64,000 nucleotides of DNA, from the NCBI GenBank assembly GCA_013397935.1, contig VZRN01000794.1, forward strand, positions 948,959 through 1,012,958, in the 5' to 3' direction. Below, piece after piece: positions 26,901 to 41,900 of this stretch. Position 1 is the first letter of the stretch, and each line of letters begins with the position of its first letter. The stretch is from Dasyornis broadbenti (Eukaryota; Chordata; Aves; Passeriformes; Dasyornithidae). The position numbers and the translations under genes were made by a program. The notes under the pieces were generated by a model. That model saw nothing but the letters and a program-made list of their open reading frames with translations, was not told the DNA's origin and did no database searches.

Positions 26901-29900
26901 GTGTCCTCAACTTTAGACCAAGAATTGAAAATTTAATATTAAATATTAATATAAGAAGAGAGATGTTACCACAAAGATTGAAATTCTAAAATTGATTTAC
27001 TAAAACAAAAGCCATTTGACTAGATCCAACTTAAATGCTGATTTAAGTGTCTGACTTGGACAAAGAATGCAGTACAATTTCTTACATGAAAATACACAAG
27101 GTTTTTGGTAGAATATAGGTATAGATTGATTATTTAGATTTTAAATAAAGAAATTAATAGACATGGACTAGAGTGAACCGAAATGATGGTATAAAAAACT
27201 ACTTAATTATAGAAAGAAAATATGTCAGCTATAATCTAAAATCTGAGAAATATTCATTTATTTATTTTTCCTAAATGAAATCCATCCCCTGATGATTTAG
27301 AATCTGATCCAATGCTGTTAAAATTCTTTCAGAAACAAAGTCCTTCTATTAACTAGAAAGGGAGCCAGACTGGTTGAAAATTAAAATAATCAGTCTTTTA
27401 TTTTGAACACCTTTGTGTTTACAGATTCAACATCAAAAGCAACCAGTGCTTGATAAAAGAAGCCTTAATCAGATAGACTTATGCACCCTGTTGGTTTTTT
27501 CCATCACTAAGGAGAATTGTACTTATTACAAATGTCAGCTTTTAAAAGGAAAAGAGAAGACATTTGCAGTGTATTCGACTGAAAACCTCAGGCTGACAGC
27601 AAATCCTGTTGTATGCGATTTAAACTTCAAAGTCATAAAATACTCCAGATTGAATCTGTTTATGGACTTTGACAAATGTTAGGGGTTTTATAAAACTTAA
27701 GATCAAAAAGGTCTCAGACTTGGGATGTACTGCTAATTGTTTTGGGATGAACTGTGAAGTTTTCCATTCTAACTCAGACTTGTCCAAATGTCACAGGCTT
27801 TTTTTTTTTTTCACATTCATCTCATTAGGTGTCAGTGTAGGGTTGACCATGATCCTGATCACTCAATGGCATTTCTAAATCACTCACCTCATTAAGCTGT
27901 GAGGTAGTTTTTTCCTCAGAATGCTGCTCTGACATCGCAGTAGGTTGTCCTCAAATGATCACATTATGGAAGACCAGGTTTGGGTACAGTGAGAGTGTCT
28001 TCATTTTTCCTTAGCTTCCAGCTGTCATCCCACAAATCTGAACATCTGTAACTAAAGGGAGTTAATATGAGAACAGGTGCTAAAAGAAGTTCAAAAGAGA
28101 AATCAGTGATCACAACAGTTTTATCTTCACTCTGAGAAAGGCTTCCTCTGTTTTGAAAGCTGGCTTTGCTAGGGGGACATGTAGACCTCAAACTGAATCA
28201 AAAGACTATCTCTTCACTGTCTGCATTATTTCACCTAGCAATAAAATTAAAAAGGGTCAACTCTTACACTTCCATATATGAACAACCTAGAAATGAAGAG
28301 GTGCCAATCTGTACACTGGCAAAATTGATGATATGTTGCTCAGAAAGCATGTCTCTTATTTTTCAGCAATTAATTATTGAATCTGTATCCAAACAAACCA
28401 TGGTATTTTCATTATGTTATAGGCCCAAGTCTTCATGAAATAGAAACCAGCAGTGTCCTCTGTGAAACTAGCATTGTTTTCTCATGCTGCTCAGAGCTGG
28501 TAACAGCCACAACTGGGTTAATCCAGACCACTTACTGCATTTAGTGTAGCTGAACTAAGTATGAGATATTAGAGTGGCCAGACATGCAGGCTGACTCTTA
28601 CAAAATGTAGTTTTACCTAGGAGTACATATCAGCTTAGATCAGAAGTGAGGCCTCCCAGAAGTGAGGCTGGGGTTGACAAGTAACTGAGACAGATGTAAT
28701 TTAGGGATACGTACACAAAGCTAGCTTCAAGTTAGAGAACTTGTTCTTGGTTTCTATTTCACAGCAAACCAAAGCCAGCCAATGCCTCTCTGAATGCAGC
28801 ATCTCCTGCTGTCAGAACTGCAACCAAGAATCAAGAAACCTCCAAGGCACCATCAGCTGTGGTTCAGCCAGTGTCTGTACCTGTCCAGACTGTGTCAACA
28901 CCAGTTAATCAGGTAGGGGAGACAGTATGGTGAACTTCAAGGACTAAAAGCAAGCTCTTAAAAAAGTGTTTCTTCTACAGTTTGTGACTGAACTCCAAAT
29001 TTTCTAGCGTTTGCTTTGCTGTTGAACTTCAACTTTGAGCCTCACAGACATACAGCACACAGAGGAGAGGCCCTGCCTCCGAGGTAACCTGGAGCTGGCC
29101 AAGGGCAGGGCACCCTCCTCCCCCGGCTGCAGCACCGAGCAGGGGGAGCAGCTGCCTCAGCCCGCACCGGGAATTCTTGTGCATTCCAGCAGCTCAGAGA
29201 CTGCACAGGATCCATGTGCATTCAGAGACAGGAAAGGCACCTGGATGTGCGAGTCACCTTCCCTGCCTCTCCACATCGCACACTGGCTCATCCACTTTCC
29301 AGCCTAGCACGTTTTCCTCTCCCTCGCTACAGAATTCAGTTGAAAAATTTTCCTTTCAATGGAACTTCTTTTACGCTGAAAAAGTTTCACTATTATGTTT
29401 ACTTTCTATGTAGATAAGCTTGCTTGCCACATAGCATTTTACTATCCATATCAAAGAGCTTCTAATTAACATTAGCATGCATTTGGAGTCCTTTTGCTGC
29501 AAACTGTCAGCATATTCACAGCTGTGAATTCTTTCCTGATAGGAAAGAGGAGCCATACTTACTTAAAACTGAAAAGTTGACGAGAGTTTCTCACCTTACA
29601 GTGCCTTTTCAAAGTTTACAGCTCAGAATTAGGTGGTAACCAATAAACAGATAATGAACAGGTGAAGTAATGCACGTTTACTTTTGATTACAATGCGAAT
29701 AGAACTAAGCTTCTGCAACACTTTGCCATTTTGAGAGAAGATGCTTAAGTCAAGGGTAATACTTTTCTCAAAAATCACTACTTCTAAATCTTGTTGGCTT
29801 ATAGGCACCATCAATGTAATTTGGCTACTTCTCAAGATACTGAATTGTTAATTCTGCTGTTCTGGAGCAACTCTTACTACACTAAAACAAAAAGCTATAT

Positions 29901-32900
29901 TAAGTACTCAATCTATATAATAAAGTTTTCCAGAAGGAGAATAATTCCATTCTGTTTTCAGTGAGTAGGATCAACAGGTTGGTATCTATCCTCTGTAAAC
30001 GGTTTGGTTTTGGAAAAAGAGAATTATAGTAGCAGTCACACATGTGACTTGACTTAACACTTCCTTATTAACATCAATAAATATTCTGTAAGCGAGAATT
30101 TTTAAAAGAAGACTATGACCAAGCAGACAACATATATTTGCCTTATTGAAGTATTAAGAAAAGATGCTACAATTCTTTGCAGTAAAGTTTTTCTTGCCAT
30201 GATTAACTGAGTAAGGCAATAAAGTAATAACAGCATTTTTGCTGTTATCCCATACAGGAAGATCACCAGCAGTTGTCCACAACAGAATTTCTGTTCATTG
30301 CATTAAGTAATTTTCTTTGAGCTTCATCCACCAAAATCTCTTTTATGTCATTCCAAAGTTTCTCCTGTACATGGAAAAATCATGTCTGTACACCTAAACA
30401 TCATCTTCTCATGTTTTGCAACCTACAGGCTCAAAGCCCCACTAACTATTTGCAAGGACTGGATGGAAGACCTATAATTGCTGCTCCTGTATTTACAAAG
30501 GTAATTTGTTCTATGACATATTTGAAAAGTAGAGGTCAAATAACTGTATAGAGAGATAATTAAAAATCAGTTCTCAAAAAAAAAAAAAAAAAAGAAAATG
30601 AAAAAAAGAATAATGCTTATCCTAAGCCATTCAAAGGTTTCAGTGGCTTTATTAAATCTTACTGAAATCGGTATTACTTCCAGAGCATTAAGGCATTTAC
30701 TGACTGTCTATTCATTTTCTCTATTAGATGTTACAGGATATTTCAGCTTCTGAGGGGCAGCTTGTTGTTTTTGAATGTCGGGTGAAAGGAGCTCCTTCCC
30801 CAAAGGTTGAATGGTATAGAGAAGGAACACTGATAGAAGACTCTCCAGATTTTAGGATATTACAGAAAAGTATGTTTCTTGTGTGAAATATCATGTCTAA
30901 TAAAATATAGGCAAGCAAAAAATTGCTAACATAGCAACACTGTGAATTTCTTATTGCAATGGTAGTTTTGATTTTTATATGCAGTCAAAACATCTCATAA
31001 GTCACTGAAATGCTAAAATTGTGAAAATTCAACAGAAATTCCTTAACTAGTACACTAAACTAAACCTAATTGAAACAATCATAACTAGATTTCATGTGGG
31101 TCATAGTTTCATAAATTGTCTTCAGGACACAATAAAATAGTGCTAATACTGAAAAAAAAACAAAACAACTTTTTGCAGAATTTATTTCCTATTCATAACC
31201 TCCCAACAGTGTTCATAAGTGTTCGTATTGCTCTGTAATATTGACATACCTTTGAGTATAACGCCTGGCTTTCTTCAACACCCCTTAAACAGAATATTGG
31301 ATCAAAAAGAGTATTCCATCATATTAAGAAGGTCAAGCTTTATATATAGTACTTAAGAAAAAAAATACTGGCAAAAGTAACTATATTCAATCTAATAATT
31401 CTGCTCTTCTCCCCTTTAGAACCACGATCTATGGCTGAACCAGGTGAGGATCATCAAGAGGCTCGTAATTTTTTCATTACATAAATGTGGTGATTTAACG
31501 TCCCAAAATATTAATTATTGGAACTTCATAATTTAGTTAATGTAATTTCTTCTCTTTCCCATGTTCTATAGCTACTAGTGACATACATTTCACTACAGGC
31601 TGTTCCACAAACACGTAACTCAAATTAATTCTGTCTCTTTTGAGGAAAATGTTTCCATTCTGCTTTGACCCAGTTTTAACTCAGGATCTAAATGAGCTAA
31701 AGCTTATTGAAATTAATGTATGTGAGTCCCGTGTACATCTGAGATCCTGAAGCATACGAGACGATGTAGACCTGAGCTATTTTTATGTAGTTTACCAGTT
31801 AGGGAACATTGCATCAGATGTTTAGCCATGTCAGCCATTCCCTGTGCTCCCTACCAGTGTAATGTGAGAGTACCACATCAGGTGTTCCATCCCTGATATC
31901 AGCAAATCCTATAAATGTGGCTGGATCTGCTGATTTCAAGGATCAGGGCAGAATGTAGGCTACTTCACATGGTTGGAGTAGAGAAGCCTTACAGGTTTGA
32001 TTATTTCTCCGTGAGAGACTCACTTTCCTCATTACACTTTTCACCATTAAAAATATGAAGCTGCTCCTCTTAAGATGGAAAATTACCAAAGGAGTATTCA
32101 TTCTTATGGAATATAAACTTCTGTAACTATTCTCCTTGCCCTACTTGAAACTTTTTTACCCCAAAAAGTGTCTTGAAAGAAAATGCCTCTGTCTGAGATT
32201 TAGGAAGGAAAAGTGGAGCTTCTACCAGAAGCCATCGACACTGTTCTGTTACTGTCCAGTGGCATCACTGCTGAGTAATGTGAAGCAGTTTTTAGGGGAT
32301 AATCAGTTGAGTGCAGTTGTTTCAGCCTCATCACCTGCTGCTCATTCAGAAGGAATCTGGATTTCCATGCATGCAGTGGTTGGCAAATCCCAGCAGGATA
32401 AACTAGATACTATAATGCCTTAAACTAGTTCTGTTATCATACTACTATAATAAACTATTATTCTCCTATAGTTGATACCAACAATCTCTTTGTTGCTATT
32501 AGATTTTCCTTGGTGATGACATGAAACAATCATGGCCTTCTACAAAAATACTCATAAAATATTTATCCAGGTTTTAGGAAAGGTTTTAGGAAAGTTTATT
32601 GCAAAATGGTAGAAAAACAATCACTGAGTAGGTGAAGAAATTTTATCAGCCCCCATTTCAATCCACTTTAAACGTTACTGTCCCTCCCCCTCCCAGCTAC
32701 ACAGCCAAACAAAAAGATTTAAAATCCCATCACAATAGGTATTTATTAGCTGGTACTGCTGCCCAGACATGTCAGATACTGATCAGACAGGAATGTCATA
32801 ACCCCAGATTGACTTTTCTAGATGGAATATAATTTTTGCTAGTACAATTTAGCTGGCCTATTTTTGGTGCCCAATAAGCATCTTCACAAAGAAGTGAAAA

Positions 32901-35900
32901 GGCAACTTTCTGTGAGCACAAAGAGCACAATCCCCTCTATCTGCAAATCTGCACTGGTATTTTTGAAATTCACAGGCTCTATGTACGTATTTTGTATTTC
33001 TCCCCCTTACAGGGTGACTCCACTTGAACTGGTCCCAGTCAATTATAATTAATCTTTCAATCTGCAGAGATAAAAATACCTGTATTTTAGTGAGCTGAGA
33101 GTGTGGAGTACACTATATTTTTCCAAATTAAATTTTAAGTTCTTTTAAGTCTGTACTTCGTGTGTTAGGAAAACATTTTCTAATGTTTTCCACACACTGC
33201 TGACACCTGTTCTTTACTTTCATTGGGCATGCTGGAGCACAGAGGATACCAGTTGCTGCAGACAATGCTGATAACAGCTGCTGCACACAAAGGCTGCCAA
33301 AACTGATAATATTGATGGAACGAAAAAAAAACCAACTGAGCAAGGTGGAAGATCATAAGAAAATCTCCCCAAAGCTAGTCAGGGTTTTGTGTGTTTGTTC
33401 ACTGCATGTTCACTTTAAGTACTAATCCTGCTCTGATGCTTTGCAGAGGAGATTTGCACTCTGGTTATTGCTGAAGTATTTTCAGAAGATTCTGGCAGTT
33501 TCACCTGTACTGCAAGCAATAAATATGGCACAGTATCCAGTATAGCTCGTCTGAGTGTCAAAGGTAAGAGTTACTTTGAGTCCTTCTCTCCCTAGTCAAT
33601 ACAAGCAGAGCAGGCTGTGATTTATGCTGTGTACCGTTGATTCCAATGCAGCTCAAGTTCTGCCAATGTTCTTCATAACTAAAAAGCGTGAGAATTCTCT
33701 GGAAAAAAAGAGTTTTTCAAAGATGCTAGTGGAATTCACTGGGGATATGGCTGAAGACCACTGACTGATTTTTCAAACTGGAACAGTGTCACTTTTCCCT
33801 CTACCTTTACAATATTCCTTTCTTAAGGGAATTTGTTCTTAAACAAACAAGGTCAAACAACTGAGTCCAACTGCTGGAAGGACAGAGTGAGCTTTTTCAA
33901 CTGCAACTTTTGTGATATCATTTCATTATGATTTATGGTATTTACATATCATCAAAGTTTTGACCTTTCCTCTTTCAGCACCTGAAGACAGCAGTAACTC
34001 TGCTGCCCTTCACACGACGAGCTCCATCGACTTTGTTGCTACTGAACACCAAACTCCCCCCCAAACTCCTTCCAGCCGTGGAGCAAATCAAACACCCAAA
34101 CCTAAGCTTGAAGGTGTTCTTGTGAACCACAACGAACCCAGGTCAAGCTCCAAGGTCGGGCTCCGTGTACACTTCAAGCTGCCTGAAGATGAAAAAGGAA
34201 GTGAATCATCCTCAGAGGATGGACCTGGTGCTACAAACCAAATCAGACCCAACCATTTCCCAGAGAAGATAAATGGACAGCCAATGAAAATACCAGAACC
34301 AACATCACCATCCAAGGAACCTCCCCCAGTACTGGCTAAACCAAAGCTGTAAGTAAACAGAATTCTAATTCTCAGAAGCATCACTGGTATTATTTTGTAT
34401 TTATTGACCACGACACTATTGCACTAGAGCAAAAATTCAAATGCACAACAAAAAGATGGTAGGTATCACACAGCATTGGCCTCATTAACCATAATCTTAG
34501 AAAACATCTTCTACTGAGCTAGATTATTTTCTTTCTGTATATCCCTCTCATGAAAAGTGATCTCCAATTTTAAAAGGAAAATGCTTCCCTTTGCAACGTT
34601 ATTCATTCTACAATGTTTTCTGCTGCAATCAAAAGGTAAGGAACACTGACCATATGCAGGCAAAATAAAACCAGGCTCTTCAAACCTATCTCATTCAATT
34701 CTGGCTATGCAATTTTGCCCAAATCAGACATACTCAGTCTTACACATAGCACAGACTGGCAACCAGCAAGCAACTGTCATCCCAAAGGCCATGCCTCACG
34801 ACTTTTTATGTCCCACAAATGTCATCCCCTCCTAAAACAGATAAAATACTTGGAAATGCTTGATAATGTGAAACCACTTGAACTAAAAAGCACCTGCATG
34901 ATTAGAGCACTGGGAGCTCAAGGGGAAATTTGAAGAAGTAGTGTAGTTTTCTTAGAGGACAATTTATGGAATTCACACTGCAGTTTATTAAGAAAAGTAT
35001 TTTCAGCATTTTTTCAACCTCCCACACATAGTTTAACAAAAAGCACATAGACATCTTCATTTCATTTCCTTAATAGGCAGAAGCTTTACCTAAGGGCTCA
35101 GGAAGGACTTTATAAAGTAATTCACCAGTACTATTAAAGAGGGCTGTAATTTCATAGCATAAACATTGCAAGGAGAAGACAGAACTTACCTTATAGCAGA
35201 GGAAGAACTTGGAGCACTTTTTTAATTTGTAAAGCCCACATTCACAGCCCTACATACTTTATGAGCTATAGTGAGTTTAAGGGGGCAGCAGAAGCAGTAT
35301 TTAAGTGCCCAATGCTTGCAAAAAGCAGAATTTCTCTCAAAACCCCTCCCAAAAAACCCTTTTACAAAGGATTGCTTTATTATGCAATGTATCTATGAAG
35401 GGCACAAAATCAGGCCCACACAACTACTAACTCTCTATCATTCTACTTTATGAAAGCTAGAAATTGCTCTCTTTATCTGCCTTTAATGTGATTTTTGTTT
35501 AGTACGTTATAGAAACTAATTCTTTTAACTAAAACCAAATTATGTTAACTATGTATTTGGTTTGTCAGGAACAGCTATGGTTGGTCTCTACATTTTCCAC
35601 TTTTTATCAGTAGTTATTTAATACTCCATAGTTTACTACATGATTGTTTTCCATATCCACTACGTCTTTTCGGGTTTTGGAAGGGAAAACGCTCTCCTGA
35701 ATTTCATGTGCTATATTTCCATATACATAATAACAAAATAAACCACTTGAAAAGGCAAAATTATTTTCCTTAATTGCAAAGTAAAAAAGCCCTGAAGACC
35801 TATCTAGTAGATAGCATCTAGAAAAAAAACAACAGCATGGAATACAAGTCCTCTCTGAATTATCCACTCTGCCTGCCAGTGAGTGTCAACACCGTCTGAA

Positions 35901-38900
35901 CTACATTGGTAATATCACCTATGGTGGATTTTTACCAAGCTTTATCAGTCAAAGTGCTGGCTTCAGAACCCACTTCAGCAGGAGGTAAATAATGCAATCC
36001 GGCTTACAAACACTAATTTAAATTATGATACACTAAATCTTACTCTGAGTTACACAAGCAGAGAGGTACTCAGGTGACTTCGACAATGCTATCCCTTAAT
36101 ATCTTCAAGTAACATATTTCACATGTTAAAATGTAAGAATTATCTTCAGTCAAGTAATTTGCAGACAAAAAGTTTTTGTGCCTCTGGAAAAGAAGGGGAG
36201 ATGAAGGAAAATATTATTTTAGTAGCAAATGAATATTATGCTCTTCTCATAATGTTAGAGAATATGTCATGTAGCAGTTTCCCATCTCCTACTGTATCAC
36301 AGGATATAGAATTTTTCTCTCTGAATTCATATGCGGAAATGCAGCCAACTGGCTCCTTTGGGGTTCATAACCAGTTTTGTTCACCTTTCTGTGCAGTGAT
36401 CAGAGCCAGTTAAAACAGCTCCACAACCAGGTCTTGCTTGAACAACAGCAGGTGTATCAGGCATCTCTAAGAGAGCTATCATTCAACACAACTTTGATGA
36501 ATTCTGCTACTTCACTCTACCAACAATCCACCTCAACCCTGTACAAGCAAAGCTCAGCCTCTGCTCCACAAGTCTTCAGCTACACCCGCCCCAAGCAGTT
36601 CCTGCCACCACAAACCCCACCACCGGCCAGCTCCTCAGGCACATTCAGCAATGTCCCTCAGGCAACTCAGAGAACAAATAACATGGAAAATTTCATTGGA
36701 AATCCTCCACCTGTCCCATCAAGGTCTTCAGGAGGGTTTACAAGCAAAAGTGAACAGTCTCTACCAAGCCCTAAAGAATCCGTGGTGCCTCCATTAACGC
36801 TTTCTACAGCTAGTTCAAAACAGTTTCAGCCACAGACTGTGACTCCAGCTCCTATCTCCCCAACTGGGCGGATTCAGAACCCAGTAGCTTTCCTTAGTGC
36901 TGTTCTTCCTTCGCTTCCTGCTGCACCATCCACCAATGCCATGGGACTGCCCAGAAGTACACCAGCCACGTAAGTAGCAAAGACCACATGAATGGAAGCA
37001 GGGAAAAGAAATACTCTTAAGGAAACTAAGATGTATTTCTGTTCAAGGGTTCTGTGGGGGATTCACTGAAATGCAAGTCTTTCATAAAATAGAGAAGTGA
37101 GTTATTCATATATTCTGATCATTTAATCTAACCTTTACATTCAGTAAAGAAGGGATAATACCTTCTATAATTAGCCAGAATTCTAGATAGATAAATGTGA
37201 GCATATAAACAGATATACAAGAATGTGGGGGCTCAGAGACTCGTAAGACTGTACTAGTGTGAGAAAAAAGATTTCATCAGCTTGCAGGCTAAGTCACTCC
37301 AAGACTCTTTGCTTACACAAGGTATAAAAATATTCATACCTATTGTAAGCAACAAGCAAAGCTTTACAGGTACTTTATACTGCAAGTTATTTTTTTAGTC
37401 CAGGTAAATCTAAGAAATAACTTACGTAAAGGTATTTTTCTGATTGCATTATTTTCTATATTTGAAGTTCCCCAGAAAATCTCAGGAGAGTTAATGGTTT
37501 GCACATAAACACTTTCATTAACAGCCAGCATGATTTCTATGACAAAACAGCTACCGTCATGCAAGCAAATAAGGACGATGATGTACTGGAAAGGTGGTGG
37601 CCTTAGGTGTCCCTTCTGTGCTGGTGGAGTTGAAGCCAGTATCTCCTTTGTGGACTATGTGAACTCTGTGTTGGCAAGGCTAGCACCAGTAGATTGGTAC
37701 AACTATTTACCCATAGAACTCCAAATCCTGCACAAAGTAAGGAACATTTTCCCTTTTTATGAATGGTGCAGTTCAAGGTAGTGATAGCCATCAGCAAGTC
37801 ACAATTTTAATTCCTACTGCATGGGAATGGGATGCCCCATTAAGATAGTACCAAAAAAAAAAAAAAAATCAAATCCTGTATTTGCTTTGGCTTATATGTA
37901 AATAAATAATACATTCCAGCATAACATATCATATGATACTGCTGACAAAATACATATATACTGGTTGCTGCCTGTTAGTATCAGAATTTTCTTTTGATAG
38001 CCCAACCCAGGGATTAACAAAGAAAAACTTGAAGCCTCTGCCATTAGTAACAGATGATTCTATTCGGGAAAATAAAGCTGCACTTGTAAAGGACCTGGAA
38101 AGAAAACTGCATTTCAGAGAGGATGCTAATCAACAAACTGGTCAGCAGGTAAGAAAATTGAGTGTTATTAAAATAAATTTCACTCATGAACAAGACGTAC
38201 TATGATGTGGAAAAAAAGGTGTTTGTATGGGTGAGCTGCTAAACTACTTTGCAGGGAGAGCTTTTGTGGTGAGTATTGGTTTGGAATAGGAAACTGAAGC
38301 TTTAAACAAAAAGCATGCGGGATGCAGCTGTAGAAAATTTGCTTTGTGACTGAGCAGCATTTTTCATTTCTGATCATCTCAGAGGCTGGTAGGAATGTAA
38401 AATATCTTCATTTTCATGGAAGCTTCTGGACACTGGCTTTTATTTTTTTGCCTTGTAAATTGCTCAATTCATTGCACACATACACATGTTCATCATACAC
38501 TCTGTATTTTAAAACAAAGAGTAAAGTAATGAAACTGTTTAGGAAAAGGTTTTTCTTTTGGTTGAACTAAAATGGGCTTTCAATTTTTTTCGCATTAAAC
38601 CTGTTTTTCCAGATATCCAAACTTATATGAATTGACAGGGACTTGGAAACTTTATTACTAGAATTTAGCAAAATAACAAACCTTTTCCAAAGTTCAAGGA
38701 ACTAAATATCCGTTCACTCTTAACTGGAATCAATAAATTCCCTGGATCTTGGCACTGTCTATGAAACTAAAGAAGAAATAAAAAATGAAATAGTATTTAG
38801 AGGTTGAAATCACTGTAAATCAGGTTCAAGCACCCTCAAATAACAGCAGGCCACACTAAGGACTGCTCAATAGTGGTTCTGCATGGAGGAGATTATTCTT

Positions 38901-41900
38901 CTCTCACCTTGGTCACGGAGCCCTCCATGGCTCTGCCACCATCTCAGGCTTAACACAGCAAATAAGGGTTTACCCTCATCTGTCATCAACCAAAGAACTT
39001 TTCACAACATCCTTTAGCCCTTCTGACAGAGAACACGCAGAGAGAAGCAAAACACCACCGAGTCTCTGGAGCAAAGTCCCCTCTGTGGACAACTGCAGTG
39101 TAATCCCTGGGGCTTTTTAATTTTGCTGTTGACCTTTCTTTCTGGCAGATCCCACTGCCAAAGCACTTTGAGTAACACAACTGGCAAGCAGTATGTTCTG
39201 CAGATGAATCACAAGTGTTACAATTTGTACTTGCTATGGTAGTAAGACAAATTATTTAGAGACCTACTGTGAAATACCAGTCAGTCTTCGCAGTTAACTG
39301 CATGATAACCCCTTTAGAAACAATGATCACTACTAGTGTCAAAGTTATCTGCTGACAGCAAAAGTTATTTATACACTTATTTGCTATTCTGTATGAGACC
39401 AAACCTAAATCTTGATTCTCAGATTCCTCAAACACTGAAAAAGTTCAAAGCTGGTGCTTCTCTAATTGTTACAGTAATTAGAATGCCAATGGTAATGAAT
39501 TAAAATCAATTTTAGAATTGCTCAACAAAAGTTCCCTAATTTCCTTCTCTTTAATCCCCAATCTTAATTCCCAATTTTAGTCCTTTCCGATTTCAGTCTT
39601 CACATCTGAGAAAATCTTACTCTAGCAAATTCATGTCTGAGTTTTCTCCTCAATGAAAGCAGTGATTATTTAAACAGACAACAGAATGAACAGTATTTTC
39701 CAAAATTCCTATTGCTTTACACTATATAGAATAATCAACATCATGAGAGTAATATGCTGGAGTGCTGGATTAACACCCATCTATTGTCCTTCTTTTTCCT
39801 CTTACAGTTAACACAGAATTAAAAAGGAGACATTTTCATTCCATACACAGCATATTTGTATTAAATCAGTTATTGTAATGGCAGGGAGGGGCTTACTCCC
39901 TTTCTCATAAAGACAAATGCAAATCTCTTCAGTGTGAGAGATCACTGCATAATGAAGTACAGCATCCAGTAAGAATCCCAAATGCTGGTTTCCTTGTATT
40001 GTCTGCATGCTATTTCAAAAATTCCTTGCATAAAATGTGTCCTCAGGTGTATTTTTATCTAGAGCATTGTACTCCATGGCTGGGAGTACATGAGGGACCT
40101 CTCATTTCAATACCAGGGTTTATTCTCATTTACAATACCTGCAGAGCATGCAGAGATCATTCGGAACGAATGCTGCAGATGACAAGCCTGTGCCTTAAAG
40201 TCCTGGTATTGTCTTGTATCACTACATAAAGAGCAGCAATGAACAGGAGTGATTTGTATTCTGGTGCTCTATTTATTATCTAAAATTGACTTCCATATGA
40301 AAAATGTTTAGCTCATAAGATGAGATTTTCCTAAGTGTCAGCATTATGCACTCAGCATGATATCTGATAATCCAGATGTATTCCTTCTGTTTCACCCACT
40401 GCATCATTCATCACCAACAACAAAGAAATCCAGGATCAGAACATAGTTGGTAATTTTGCTGATGCGGCATGAGACAACAGATTTGTCTCTGGTCTTCTAC
40501 AGCTATGAGGTGCTGACAGAAATACAAATAGGACTTTGCTAAGATTCTAGCTGCAACTTTGATCAAGTACATGCAATAACAAGCTGTCATTTTTACTAGA
40601 AAAAAGCCGCCATACCCGTCATTTCTGCAGATGGTGGTGCGCTGTTGTGTCAGGTGAAATTTCATCACATTTTGGAGTGCTGAAAACAAATGTGATTCAC
40701 TTATACCCAAACATCTTCAGTCAGATTTGCTCAGTTCTTTCAAACAAAAGGTGCACTAAATGAGGATTGGCTTTATGCAATCACAGGAAGATGTTAGGAC
40801 AAATCCCAGGACAGAGGAGACACGACTCAGTGTCTTCCTTGGCCTGAAGACAATCAAATTCATAGCTCTGAACTCCCATAAGGACAGGCTTCACTCCTTG
40901 CCAGTGGGTACGTGTAGTGTTGATGTTGACTCACGTTGCTCAAATAATTAAGCATTCTTTGTCAGCAGGAGAAAAATCTTGAAATTCCACCTTTCTGAGC
41001 AGCTTCTGTAACAGGTGACTTGAGCTTTTCTATCACCTTCTCCAGCTCAAGGAACAAAACTTAAGACTTTCAGGCACCAAGAACAAGCCCTCAATTAGCA
41101 GGACACTTCAAAGAGCATTTCAGCTTAATGATTAAGGTCCTCTGAGGAAGCTGTTAGAATTCCTTTTTCCAGTTTGTGATGGAGAAAAGGAACAGAGACA
41201 TACTGAGATAGAGAAATAAAAAGAGAATCACGCTTCTGCACAGAAACTAGGACAAACAACACCTGGATTCTTATCCTTGCTGTAGTGGATGTTTCAGAAT
41301 TTCTGCCAAGTGAAAGAGGACAAGAAGGACAAAGAACATCCCCATGCACTCATCTCCACCCCCAGAATGTTTTATTGGCACAAAGCTTGGAGTTTCCTCT
41401 TGGAGACTGAGATTGAAATCCTGTGAGACAAAGCATCCAAGTCTCATAACCTCAGTGAGTGTCCAGGTAACTGCACCTCTTGATGACAGGAGAGCAGAGT
41501 CAGTGTTATCTCCACTTCCTAAAATCTGTCAGTCCATTGGGCCTTTTATCTTCCCTCCAAGTAAAATATCTCAGTAATGATCAGTTAGAATACATCATGT
41601 AGAAACAAAAAGATGTGTGGGGAGAAAAGGAAAGGAGGAGACTTTGGGGAGACTTTGGCAAAAGGAAAAAGATAAATGTGTACTGGAAACTAATTCTTTT
41701 ACCCTGGTATTTGAAAGCATTCACAGGTTTCACCAATATAAATAAATCTATAAATATCCTCTGTAAATAGAGAAAATTCAGCTTTACAGGCAAAGCTTAG
41801 AAATTGATGATATTATCTCCTCAACATTTTGTTATACAAATAATATAAAATAGAAAAATTATGTAATTAAACCTCAAAACCCTGTACAGTAATAAAACTA

